Below, in pieces: positions 40,385 through 48,695 of a stretch of 64,000 nucleotides of DNA. Location: NCBI GenBank assembly GCA_002786355.1, contig PGCO01000003.1, positions 476,746 through 540,745 on the forward strand, read 5' to 3'. This DNA is from Sediminibacterium sp. FEMGT703S (GTDB lineage: Bacteria > Bacteroidota > Bacteroidia > Chitinophagales > Chitinophagaceae). The stretch's first letter is position 1. The number at the start of each line of letters is the position of its first letter. A program made the position numbers and the translations under genes. Under the pieces are notes generated by a model. It saw only the letters and a list, made by a program, of their open reading frames with translations. It ran no database searches and was not told the DNA's origin.

Positions 40385-40455
40385 TGCCTGATAGTATAAG
40401 GGTAGTACAACTGATTTTGGTTCAGTATGTCTTGGTTCGAATCCAGGTCGGGCAA
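40385..40455 (+). tRNA. tRNA-Gln (UUG)
   Basis: Acceptor TGCCTGA pairs with TCGGGCA (one G-U), then U8, discriminator A. The anticodon stem ACTGA/TCAGT encloses TTTTGGT with anticodon TTG, and the T arm has GGTTCGAATCC. CCA is not encoded. Confidence 0.95.
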
Positions 40456-40460
40456 CAAGA

Positions 40461-40493
40461 AACCCGCAGCGAAAGCTGCGGGTTTTGTTTTTT
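40461..40493 (+). terminator. rho-independent terminator of tRNA-Gln
   Basis: AACCCGCAGC and its complement form a 10-bp stem with a GAAA tetraloop, then TTGTTTTTT. It begins six bases after the tRNA. Confidence 0.93.
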
Positions 40494-40562
40494 AAGCGAG
40501 CGACATGAGCTTGCTCAATGGAGCGAGTGAAAAAACAAAACGAGCGCCGCGTTTACGCGGTG
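40482..40562. repeat. GC-rich structured stretch after tRNA-Gln with long inverted repeat
   Basis: GTTTTGTTTTTT (40482-40493, shared with the terminator tail) is the perfect complement of AAAAAACAAAAC (40530-40541). Between them are repeated GCGAG units and the palindrome GAGCTTGCTC. A separate hairpin CGCCGCG-TTTA-CGCGGTG follows (40545-40562). The base composition is far richer in G+C than its surroundings and no gene fits. The rest of the gap up to 40678 holds nothing I can name. Confidence 0.5.
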
Positions 40563-40678
40563 CGTAGTTTCTTGGGTAATGCAAAGCGGGAAGGATGGCC
40601 GAAGGCAATCCAAATCAGCAAGCTAATCACTTTCCTCACATCTATTAATTCACCCAAAAGAAATCGTATATTTATAGG

Positions 40679-40861
40679 ATGAGGGATAATAGAACACTTA
40701 TTATAATAGTTTCTGCTGTATTGATGGTAGGATATTTTAGCTACTCATTTTATACGCTCAATACAGAAGATTTCAATTCATCATTCATTCCAAAGATTGC
40801 ATTCGCTATCTGGTTTTTAATTATGGTCGTGGGATTAAGTAAGAAAAAAGCTAAGAGTTAA
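40679..40861 (+). CDS. small two-span membrane protein of unknown function
   Basis: A 60-residue product with two hydrophobic helices (LIIIVSAVLMVGYF and IAFAIWFLIMVVGL) joined by a short polar loop, ending in a basic tail KKKAKS. It starts at ATG after an A/T-rich stretch and ends overlapping the convergent neighbour by four bases. The layout is plausible for a real gene, but there is no recognisable family. Confidence 0.55.
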   Translation: MRDNRTLIIIVSAVLMVGYFSYSFYTLNTEDFNSSFIPKIAFAIWFLIMVVGLSKKKAKS

Positions 40862-43008
40862 TTCACATACACTTCATCCACAAAGACCCAACCCTTGTCT
40901 CCCTTTCCTGGATGCCATTTAGGTAAAACAGCAATAGGTACAGCAATCACTTTTATATACTTTAATCTAGTGGGGTTAAAATTGATTTCATATCCCTTTA
41001 GGTATCCTTTCGAAACTGTTGTTGGTTGCGGCGGCGTTAAGCGACCTAATAATTTTAACTGACTCAACTCATTACCACCCCAAACTTCAATTGATGTTGG
41101 AGGCATAATATAACTACCGATATCTATTAAAGTACTAAGGGTTACACTTTTAATGTTCACGAATGAATTAAATAACAACAAAGATTCCATCCGATTCAGC
41201 TTATATCCCAACCATTTCCGACTTTTAAAATTGTTCACCTCTCCTTTAGCTAAGTCAATTAAAGTACTTGCACCATCTCCCCTATAATTATCATCTGCAC
41301 GTAAAATATTCACTGCCGAATCGGGCTTAAATTTGGAACTGAAAAAATAGGTTTCTATTGTATTGCTGCTTATCCAACCTTTTTTAAAAGCTTTTGCCTT
41401 AACCGTGGTATTACCTGACAATATGATATCTCCTGAATATTCTTTAGCATTGATACTATCGGGTTCTGCTCCATCCAATGTGTATCGAATAGACGCCCCA
41501 CTGATATAGTGTTTTAGTTTCAGTTTGATTGGGGTAGTGATTACTTGTTCTTCATTTAACAATATAGGCGGGGTTAATTTTATAATGGAAGTATCGTCTG
41601 TAAAACCCTTTTCAATGAATACATTTTTCCAACTCCTTTTTAAATCGATGATTTCATTGTCTGTAAGCTTCGTATTCCATACATATAACGCATGTAAGTT
41701 TTTCAATCCAGCTATGGTCATCAAATCTTCTTTACTCACTTTGGTTCCTGAGAGTGATAATTGTTTTAAAGATTTTAATTGATTAAGTTGGTCTAAATTT
41801 TTACCAGTAATCTGAGTAAAAGAGAGATTCAGCTTTTGCAAGTTGGTGAATTGAGCAATAATGCTTAGCGCATCATCATTAAGGGGCATTTTATTTAAAT
41901 TCAAACTCACCACTTGATTTTTAATCTCAAGCAATTCATTTAATTGATCTAAAGAAAAAGCAGCAGGGCTAAAAAAATCAACTTGTAAAGCAGGTGAAGA
42001 TTTTGACAATGGAGTAATTACTCTGTAGTCTGTATTTAATTTTTTTAGTGACGATGTAGAAGCGGGTTCAAAATCGAATTCATCAATAGCTGATTTAGAA
42101 AATTTTTCTTGCCCAATAATCCTCAGTTCATCATTTGCAGCTAGGTCGGTTAGTTTGGTTTTAAAATTGGCCCCTTTTTTAATCCATGCTTCTAAAATTT
42201 GAATCTCTGTTTCTGTTAACTGAGGTTTGCCGATGGGTGGCATATGTTTTTTATTTTCTAAAGGCAAATGAACCCTACTCATTAATAAGCCCAAATCTTG
42301 AGCAGCACTATCCCATAATTTACCATTCTTTCCCCCTTTGAGTAAAAGGGCTTCCGTATCCATTCTTAGTTCTCCTTTCGATTTTTTATCATTGTGGCAA
42401 CTATAGCATTTGGTTTGCAAAATGGGTTGTACCAAATGAGTATATATTTCAGCTTCAGATAATAACACCTCTTGTTGGGCTGAGACAAATTCAAAGGGGG
42501 CCAATAAAAAATTAGGACCATGGGTAATTGTTCCACCCTGATGACCAGTAAATAGAATAATGCCTGTGCTTAAACCAGCGATTGAATAATGTAGCCAAGG
42601 AATTTTTTGTACCCATTCATTGTACCCATACCATACAGTGGTGATTATTGCAATAGCTATTCCTGACCATTTATGCAATTGTAATGCATTAACATCATAT
42701 CCTTTCTCTTTAGATAAGAACAAACCCATCAATGCCGTAAGACTGGCAGTAAACGCGGTTAGCAACAACAACCAACGATCAATATTAACAATCCATTCAT
42801 TCTCCATCATTTTCTTTACTACAACAAAATGCCAAAAAATGAATACTAAGACTAGTGTAATGGGGAAATGTAAAAACAATGGATGCATACGACCTATTAC
42901 TTGCAACCATGCAGGGATTACTAGATTACTTTCAAAAATCAATAAGAAAACCAGCAGAATATTGATTCCAAAAACAAGGTTAAAAATATTTCGTTGAAGA
43001 GCCATCAT
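40858..43008 (-). CDS. membrane-anchored c-type cytochrome with LRR, chitobiase-type and discoidin-like domains
   Basis: A 716-residue multidomain exported protein. Residues 10-165 hold about five membrane segments with paired histidines (MHPLFLHFP, LHKWSG, TGHQGGTITHG) like DUF2231-type domains. A PSCyt1-like cytochrome c domain follows, with heme motif CYSCH at 201-205 and a likely axial Met in MPP (256-258). Leucine-rich repeats span about 367-460, a chitobiase/FN3-like domain about 495-555 (IRYTLDGAEPD), and a discoidin-like C-terminus about 565-716 with WHPGKG. It is the last gene of a five-gene minus-strand run. Electron transfer linked to a surface enzyme is a reasonable guess, not established. 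Confidence 0.82.
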   Translation of the reverse strand: MMALQRNIFNLVFGINILLVFLLIFESNLVIPAWLQVIGRMHPLFLHFPITLVLVFIFWHFVVVKKMMENEWIVNIDRWLLLLTAFTASLTALMGLFLSKEKGYDVNALQLHKWSGIAIAIITTVWYGYNEWVQKIPWLHYSIAGLSTGIILFTGHQGGTITHGPNFLLAPFEFVSAQQEVLLSEAEIYTHLVQPILQTKCYSCHNDKKSKGELRMDTEALLLKGGKNGKLWDSAAQDLGLLMSRVHLPLENKKHMPPIGKPQLTETEIQILEAWIKKGANFKTKLTDLAANDELRIIGQEKFSKSAIDEFDFEPASTSSLKKLNTDYRVITPLSKSSPALQVDFFSPAAFSLDQLNELLEIKNQVVSLNLNKMPLNDDALSIIAQFTNLQKLNLSFTQITGKNLDQLNQLKSLKQLSLSGTKVSKEDLMTIAGLKNLHALYVWNTKLTDNEIIDLKRSWKNVFIEKGFTDDTSIIKLTPPILLNEEQVITTPIKLKLKHYISGASIRYTLDGAEPDSINAKEYSGDIILSGNTTVKAKAFKKGWISSNTIETYFFSSKFKPDSAVNILRADDNYRGDGASTLIDLAKGEVNNFKSRKWLGYKLNRMESLLLFNSFVNIKSVTLSTLIDIGSYIMPPTSIEVWGGNELSQLKLLGRLTPPQPTTVSKGYLKGYEINFNPTRLKYIKVIAVPIAVLPKWHPGKGDKGWVFVDEVYVN

Positions 43009-43009
43009 A

Positions 43010-43798
43010 CTAATACACTTTTATTTCGTCTATAAACATCCAAGCATGTGAACCTTTTGCTGGATGCCAATCGGGGATTTTCTTTTTAACCACAATATTT
43101 ATCAAGAACTTATCTGTGATTACTTTATTCATTGCATTTACCATCTTAAAATTACAATTAGCCCCATTAACCTGAGCTTTCGATTCAATTGACTCTTTTC
43201 CAAAAAACTGATAAGTATTTAATTGTTGATTATACCATTGTATGGATATTTCTTCAGGAAGAAATATCCAAGCATTTTCATTCTGCAAAAAATTAAACAG
43301 CAGTTTCCCTACCCGTTCTGATTTCGATAATGACAATTGAATTTTTACTGTATCACAATTATATCCCAGCCATGTATTTGTGCCAATATCTACATTTCCT
43401 CCTTTCAAATCAAATAGCGCTAAAGGTCCCGCTGCTGCATATTTTGGATGTGGTTCAGTTTGGTGAATCATGGAAATTTTTTTCCCTTCTTTAATAAAAG
43501 TGGCAGTGGCGATATCAGATGCTATATAACCATTTCCAAAAACTTTTGCTTTAATGGTTGTTAAGTTATCTCGAACCAATATTGGCTTTTTGTAAGTTGG
43601 ATCAGCAATAGCGGGTGCTTCTTGATTAAGCGTATAATGAATGGCAGTATTGGGATATGCAAATGCCAATTCTACCTGCGTCTTCTTCGAAAAGAAAATA
43701 GAATGATACTTAATGATTGGTGGGGTTAACTGTAAACTATCTTGCGCAAATAAGCCACAAGGAAATAATAAGATTACGCTACGGATCAATTTAACCAT
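43010..43798 (-). CDS. exported chitobiase-type/discoidin-like domain protein
   Basis: A 262-residue protein with a signal peptide (MVKLIRSVILLFPCGLFAQ). A chitobiase C-terminal/FN3-like domain at about residues 25-103 contains IHYTLNQEAP, and a discoidin-like domain from about 125 ends with WHPAKGSHAWMFIDE. Both match the C-terminal half of the next gene's product, so the two are paralogous in that part. The start at 43798 gives the signal peptide and overlaps the upstream stop by one base (TAATG), suggesting coupled translation. Such domains usually bind carbohydrate; no catalytic residues are evident. Confidence 0.8.
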   Translation of the reverse strand: MVKLIRSVILLFPCGLFAQDSLQLTPPIIKYHSIFFSKKTQVELAFAYPNTAIHYTLNQEAPAIADPTYKKPILVRDNLTTIKAKVFGNGYIASDIATATFIKEGKKISMIHQTEPHPKYAAAGPLALFDLKGGNVDIGTNTWLGYNCDTVKIQLSLSKSERVGKLLFNFLQNENAWIFLPEEISIQWYNQQLNTYQFFGKESIESKAQVNGANCNFKMVNAMNKVITDKFLINIVVKKKIPDWHPAKGSHAWMFIDEIKVY

Positions 43799-44835
43799 TA
43801 GAGTACAGGGATTAATTTGTAAGGATAAACATGCCCAGCATTCCACTGTGCTACATATACATTCTCTTCGTCATCAATACAAACATCGTGGGGATATTTA
43901 AAAGCTTTGACCGTTTGGTACATATCGGTTAAGACTTGTCCTTGGTAGGTTGGTGTACTTCCTGCAAGATTGGAGATTACTTTATTATCCTTATCTAAAA
44001 TAGTTACAAATCCAGATTCTTGTCCTTGACGATGCTGACTCTGTAGTACAGCCGCATACAAATAATCTCCTTTAATTACAGGCCTACATACCCATGCCCC
44101 GGGCAATGCAATGGTATCAATGTATTGCCCATCTAAAGTGTATCGCTTAAAAGCATTCTCTTCTCTAGAAGTAACGATGAGTAATGGATTATTTTTATCC
44201 CTATCATCATAACAAATACCATGAGCATTTTTCAAATGTTTTGGTGCTGCACCTCTACCGCCCCAATGCCTGATATATTCCCCACGCGCATTGTATTGAA
44301 TAATATAATCTTTTCCATAACCATCTGCTACATAAATATCGCCATTAGGTGCAATACATGTTTCAGTGGGAATAAACTCCGTTTCATTCTGATAGATACC
44401 TACTTCTTTAGGATACCCTATCGTCAGTAATACCCTGCCGTCGATGGTTGTTTTAATAACTTGATGCCTATTGTTATCAGCTATGAATAAACAGTCTTGT
44501 CCATTTTCATTAAAAAGCGTTAAGCCATGCGCACCAGGATATTCACTCCCCCAAGTTGTTACCAACTTCCCCTTTTTATCGTAAATAATGATATTATTCT
44601 TGGTTTCATTAGTTAGTAAAATAATCCTTCCCAACTTATCCTGAACCATTTCATGACAATCTTTTACTGGATAGCGATTAAAATCAAGTTTCCCCCATTG
44701 GGTATCAAGTCGATAACGCTTTTGGTTATGCCCAAAAATAATGTCCGATTTTTTAGATGCCGACAATAGAGATGGATAGCCAGCAATGCCAGCGGTTAAA
44801 ACAGCCGATTGTAAAAGAAATGATTTTCTATTCAT
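43798..44835 (-). CDS. exported NHL-repeat beta-propeller protein
   Basis: A 345-residue product with an N-terminal export signal that has an RK-type Tat-like start (MNRKSFLLQSAVLTAG). The rest is a six-bladed NHL propeller: repeated units such as GLTLFNENGQDCLFIADNN and CIAPNGDIYVADGYG, each followed by Y/H-x-x-G strands. Similar propellers include peptidyl-alpha-hydroxyglycine lyase-like and sugar-binding proteins; no active-site call is possible. It lies 8 bases after the DUF1501 gene and is coupled to the next gene. Confidence 0.85.
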   Translation of the reverse strand: MNRKSFLLQSAVLTAGIAGYPSLLSASKKSDIIFGHNQKRYRLDTQWGKLDFNRYPVKDCHEMVQDKLGRIILLTNETKNNIIIYDKKGKLVTTWGSEYPGAHGLTLFNENGQDCLFIADNNRHQVIKTTIDGRVLLTIGYPKEVGIYQNETEFIPTETCIAPNGDIYVADGYGKDYIIQYNARGEYIRHWGGRGAAPKHLKNAHGICYDDRDKNNPLLIVTSREENAFKRYTLDGQYIDTIALPGAWVCRPVIKGDYLYAAVLQSQHRQGQESGFVTILDKDNKVISNLAGSTPTYQGQVLTDMYQTVKAFKYPHDVCIDDEENVYVAQWNAGHVYPYKLIPVL

Positions 44836-44843
44836 ACCAATAA

Positions 44844-46292
44844 TTAAGCAATGATTCCGTCAATAACTTTACCTGCAACATCTGTTAATCTATATCTTCT
44901 TCCTAAGTGTTTGTAAGTAAGCTCCTCATGATTTAGACCCATTAAGTTTAATACGGTCGCATGAAAATCATTCACATGGACTTTATCTTGAATGATATTA
45001 TATCCAAATTCATCCGTTTCACCATAAACACCTGGCTTAACTCCCCCACCAGCCATCCAAATGGTAAAACACCTTGGGTGATGATCTCTACCGTAATTTT
45101 CTTTTGACAATGGCCCTTGACAATAATTGGTTCTTCCAAATTCACCTCCCCAAATCACCAATGTTTCATCAAGTAAACCTCGTTGTTTTAAATCAGTAAT
45201 TAATGCAGCACTTGCTTGATCCACATCTTTACATTGACCTTTAATTTCACCAGGTAAATTATTATGCCCATCCCATCCTTGATGATATAATTGAACAAAT
45301 CTTACCCCATTTTCGGATAACTTTCTTGCCAATAAACAATTGGCTGCATAAGTGCCAGGCACCAAACATTCGGGGCCATACAATTTTACAATACTTTCCG
45401 GCTCTTTACTCATATCTGTAATTTCGGGCACGGCCGTTTGCATCCGGAATGCCATTTCATATTGCTGAATCTTGGTATTGATTTCGGGGTCACCAAACTC
45501 TTTAAATGATTCAGCATTCAGCGCATTAATTTTATCGAGCATTTTTCTACGATCATCTTTGCTAATGCTTTCCGGATTATTTAAATATAAAACGGGATTA
45601 TCACCACTGCTAAATTGAACCCCCTGATGGATCGAATCTAAAAATCCATTGGTCCACAATTTCGAATAAACCCCTTGTCCATTACCACTCCCCTTTGAGA
45701 GCAACACACAAAATGCAGGTAAATTTTTATTTTCACTCCCTAATCCATAGCTCAACCAAGACCCCATACTAGGGCGGTTACCCACTTGAGCACCAGTTTG
45801 AAAAAAAGTTAAAGCAGGATCGTGATTAATGGCTTCTGTGTACATAGATTTTACGATACACAAATCATCAGATACAGAAGCAATATGCGGCAACAATTCA
45901 CTGAACCATGCTCCATTTTTACCATGTTGCTTAAAATTAAAAACTGTGCCTGCTAAAGGGAATTTTTTTTGGTCTGCAGTCATCCCTGTTAAACGTTGAC
46001 CCATACGTATTGATTCAGGCAAATCCTGACCAAACATCTCTTGTAATTTGGGCTTATAATCAAATAAGTCTAATTGAGAAGGTGCCCCATTTTGAAACAG
46101 ATAAATGATTCGCTTTGCTTTGGGAGCAAAATGCGGAAGTCCTGCCATTAAAGCTTCTTCATCTGGTTTTCCATTAAACAAATCGGGAATTAATAAAGAA
46201 CCCAGTGCAACACTTCCAATACCTAAACTAAGTTTAGACAAGAACTTGCGACGGTTAAAACTTAAACTATGTTCTAATAATTCTTTATTCAT
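44844..46292 (-). CDS. DUF1501 domain protein, Tat-exported
   Basis: A DUF1501 protein of 482 residues, a family with an alkaline-phosphatase/sulfatase-like fold. It begins MNKELLEHSL and has a twin-arginine signal with Arg14-Arg15 in NRRKFLSK followed by a hydrophobic stretch. YLFQNGAPSQLDLFDYKP, a hallmark, follows, with LVIWGGEFGRTNYCQ and GRDHHPRCFTIWMAGGGVKPG further on; these carry the Asp/His residues typical of the family. I start at 46292, two bases after the upstream stop, rather than at an overlapping ATG at 46313. In Planctomycetes DUF1501 and DUF1553 genes are regularly adjacent, as here. Confidence 0.92.
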   Translation of the reverse strand: MNKELLEHSLSFNRRKFLSKLSLGIGSVALGSLLIPDLFNGKPDEEALMAGLPHFAPKAKRIIYLFQNGAPSQLDLFDYKPKLQEMFGQDLPESIRMGQRLTGMTADQKKFPLAGTVFNFKQHGKNGAWFSELLPHIASVSDDLCIVKSMYTEAINHDPALTFFQTGAQVGNRPSMGSWLSYGLGSENKNLPAFCVLLSKGSGNGQGVYSKLWTNGFLDSIHQGVQFSSGDNPVLYLNNPESISKDDRRKMLDKINALNAESFKEFGDPEINTKIQQYEMAFRMQTAVPEITDMSKEPESIVKLYGPECLVPGTYAANCLLARKLSENGVRFVQLYHQGWDGHNNLPGEIKGQCKDVDQASAALITDLKQRGLLDETLVIWGGEFGRTNYCQGPLSKENYGRDHHPRCFTIWMAGGGVKPGVYGETDEFGYNIIQDKVHVNDFHATVLNLMGLNHEELTYKHLGRRYRLTDVAGKVIDGIIA

Positions 46293-46294
46293 GT

Positions 46295-48613
46295 TTAGCT
46301 TTTTGTGATGCATTCTTCCATATTATAAATGGCATTAATCGTTTTCATTAATGCAGCGAAACTATTTTTATCTGAAATTGACTTGAATGAATATTCGCCC
46401 ACTTTTATTGTGGAAGAAGCATCTAATTTACCTTGCTTAAATAAATCGGCTTGCTCTTTATAATAGGAAGAAAGAATTTCCAATTCCTTAGTTGTAGCAT
46501 TTCTACAAATGATTGTTCTAAATGCTTTTTTATATTTTTCAGCAGTACTGCTATTTTCTGTCATTAAATGTTGAGCCAAAACCCTAGATGCTTCTAATAC
46601 AAGTGGATCATTCATCATAATCAATGCTTGTAATGGAGTATTTGTTTTTGTTCTTTTTACTTCACACTGATCTCTGTTACTTGCATCAAATAAAGTCATA
46701 CTCGGGGGCGGCAAGGTTAGTTTAATGAATGTATACATTCCTCTTCTATACAAATCCATTCCTTTGTCTTGTTGATAAGTTGATAATGCACCCCGACCTG
46801 AAGTGGCTCCTTCCCATAACCCTTTAGGCTGATAAGGTTTAACGCTGGGACCGCCGATTGTTTTGACCAATAATCCACTAGTACTTAAAACGATATCTCT
46901 AATTGATTCAGCAGATACTCTATTTCTAGGGCCTCTCGAGAGGTAAATATTATCGGGGTCTACCTTTTGTTTTTCCGCAGTTGTTTTAACAGACTGTCGA
47001 TAGGTAGCAGATAAAACGATTTTCTTTACGAGATTCTTGATATTCCAACCATTTTCCATGAAATCAACGGCTAACCAATCCAATAATTCAGGGTGAGAAG
47101 GTAATTCTCCTTGCATACCAAAATCACCTGATGTTTTTACAATGCCCTTACCAAAAATTTCTTGCCAAAGTAAGTTTACAAAAACCCTTGCAGTCAACGG
47201 ATTGTTCTTATCCGTTGTCCACTTAGCTAACCCCATTCTATTTCGTTCAAATTTTTTATCATCAAACTTCATTACTGCAGGAACAGCAGAAGCTACCAAT
47301 GGAGTACCAGTAGGTTGATCATACACTCCTCTATTTAATAAATAGGTTTTCCGAAGAGTATCTTCGGCCATTACTGAAATAGTAATCTCCCCAGTATCTT
47401 TTTTATTGATAAAAGATAAAAACTGCTTGATTTCACCATCAGTCAATTTTAATATAGGATACTTTGCTGGCTTGGAAATACTCACATCCCCTTCGTAGCC
47501 TTTTTCTTTGGTGTTATTAAAAAATGCTAGAAATGAGTAATAATCTTTTTGAGAGAATGGATCGTATTTATGGTCATGACACTGAGCACATTCTAAAGTA
47601 ATCGCCTGAATACCTTTTGTGAAAGTTTTTGTTTTGTCGAACAAATATTCCATTCGGTACTCTTCTGGAATTACCCCACCTTCTTCGGTGTACTTATGGT
47701 TGCGAAAAAAACCAGTTGCTAAAATTTGTTCTTTTGTAGCATTCGGCAACATATCTCCTGCAACTTGCCAAGTAATAAATTGATCATAAGGCATGTTCTT
47801 GTTGAACGCATGAATCACCCAATCACGCCATGGCCATTGTGTTCGAATATTGTCATCTTGATATCCATAACTATCCGCATATCGAGCAATGTCTAACCAA
47901 GGCAGGGCCATTTTCTCGCCATACTGCGGAGTACTGATTAACGCATCCACCATTTTTTCATACGCTTTATCCGATTGATCATTTAAGAATTGATCCATCA
48001 AAGTAATAGAAGGCGGGAGACCTGTAATATCTAAAGACAAACGTTTTAATAATCTTTCTTTATCAGCCTCTTCGTTCGGCTTTAGCCCCATTGGTTCTAA
48101 GGCAGCAGCAATAAAAAAATCAATTTCATTTTTTGCCCAATCAGAAGCCTTGATTTTAGGCAACTCCTTTTTTTGTGGAGGAATAAATGCCCAATGCTTT
48201 TCGTATACTGCACCTTGTTGAATCCATTTTTTTATGAGTGCAATTTCATTTTCAGAGAGGGCCCCTAAATGCGATTCAGGAGATGGCATCATGTAAGCGG
48301 TATCATTAGATATGATGCGCTTATACAATTCAGATTCTTCAGGCTTACCGGCTACAATCGCAAACGCACCCTTGGTTTCCGTAAGTGGAGCAAATGCGTG
48401 TTCAGCAATATCCAGCCTTAAATTAGCAGCTCGCTTATTTGCATCAGGACCGTGACAAGAAAAACATTTATCGGAGAGTATGGGGCGGATATGAAAATTA
48501 TAGCTTACCAGTTCTGGCAAGTCAGCTTTACTCCCCCCCTCAAAACTAAAACATGAAATGAAGCCTGTTACAATAGCAATAAATAGCGCAATGACAATCG
48601 AGGTTTTTTTCAT
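46295..48613 (-). CDS. PSCyt1-DUF1549-DUF1553 (PSD1) cytochrome c-type protein
   Basis: A 772-residue exported protein with a signal segment ending near FISC, a possible lipobox. PSCyt1 comes first, with CFSCH at residues 50-54, then DUF1549 (KRLSLDITGLPP) holding a second heme-type motif CAQCH at 342-346 (CAQCHDHKYDPF), then DUF1553 with GDFGMQGELPSHPELLDWLA and TPLQALIMMNDP. This three-part architecture is abundant in Planctomycetes and scattered in Bacteroidota. It heads a tightly spaced run with DUF1501, an NHL protein and two chitobiase-domain proteins. A redox or polysaccharide-degrading role is suspected but unproven. Confidence 0.93.
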   Translation of the reverse strand: MKKTSIVIALFIAIVTGFISCFSFEGGSKADLPELVSYNFHIRPILSDKCFSCHGPDANKRAANLRLDIAEHAFAPLTETKGAFAIVAGKPEESELYKRIISNDTAYMMPSPESHLGALSENEIALIKKWIQQGAVYEKHWAFIPPQKKELPKIKASDWAKNEIDFFIAAALEPMGLKPNEEADKERLLKRLSLDITGLPPSITLMDQFLNDQSDKAYEKMVDALISTPQYGEKMALPWLDIARYADSYGYQDDNIRTQWPWRDWVIHAFNKNMPYDQFITWQVAGDMLPNATKEQILATGFFRNHKYTEEGGVIPEEYRMEYLFDKTKTFTKGIQAITLECAQCHDHKYDPFSQKDYYSFLAFFNNTKEKGYEGDVSISKPAKYPILKLTDGEIKQFLSFINKKDTGEITISVMAEDTLRKTYLLNRGVYDQPTGTPLVASAVPAVMKFDDKKFERNRMGLAKWTTDKNNPLTARVFVNLLWQEIFGKGIVKTSGDFGMQGELPSHPELLDWLAVDFMENGWNIKNLVKKIVLSATYRQSVKTTAEKQKVDPDNIYLSRGPRNRVSAESIRDIVLSTSGLLVKTIGGPSVKPYQPKGLWEGATSGRGALSTYQQDKGMDLYRRGMYTFIKLTLPPPSMTLFDASNRDQCEVKRTKTNTPLQALIMMNDPLVLEASRVLAQHLMTENSSTAEKYKKAFRTIICRNATTKELEILSSYYKEQADLFKQGKLDASSTIKVGEYSFKSISDKNSFAALMKTINAIYNMEECITKS

Positions 48614-48695
48614 ACTGGCCTAATCTGCTTTGAAATTATAAAAAAAAGGCCATTTAACAGCGATTGATTCCTGCTCAATCAATTATATTTAAAGC

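Noticed and set aside
48663..48683. ATTGATT/AATCAAT palindrome between the DUF1553 and PqqB-like genes
   Set aside because: A 7-bp A/T-rich repeat in an A/T-rich gap is expected by chance too often to call an operator.
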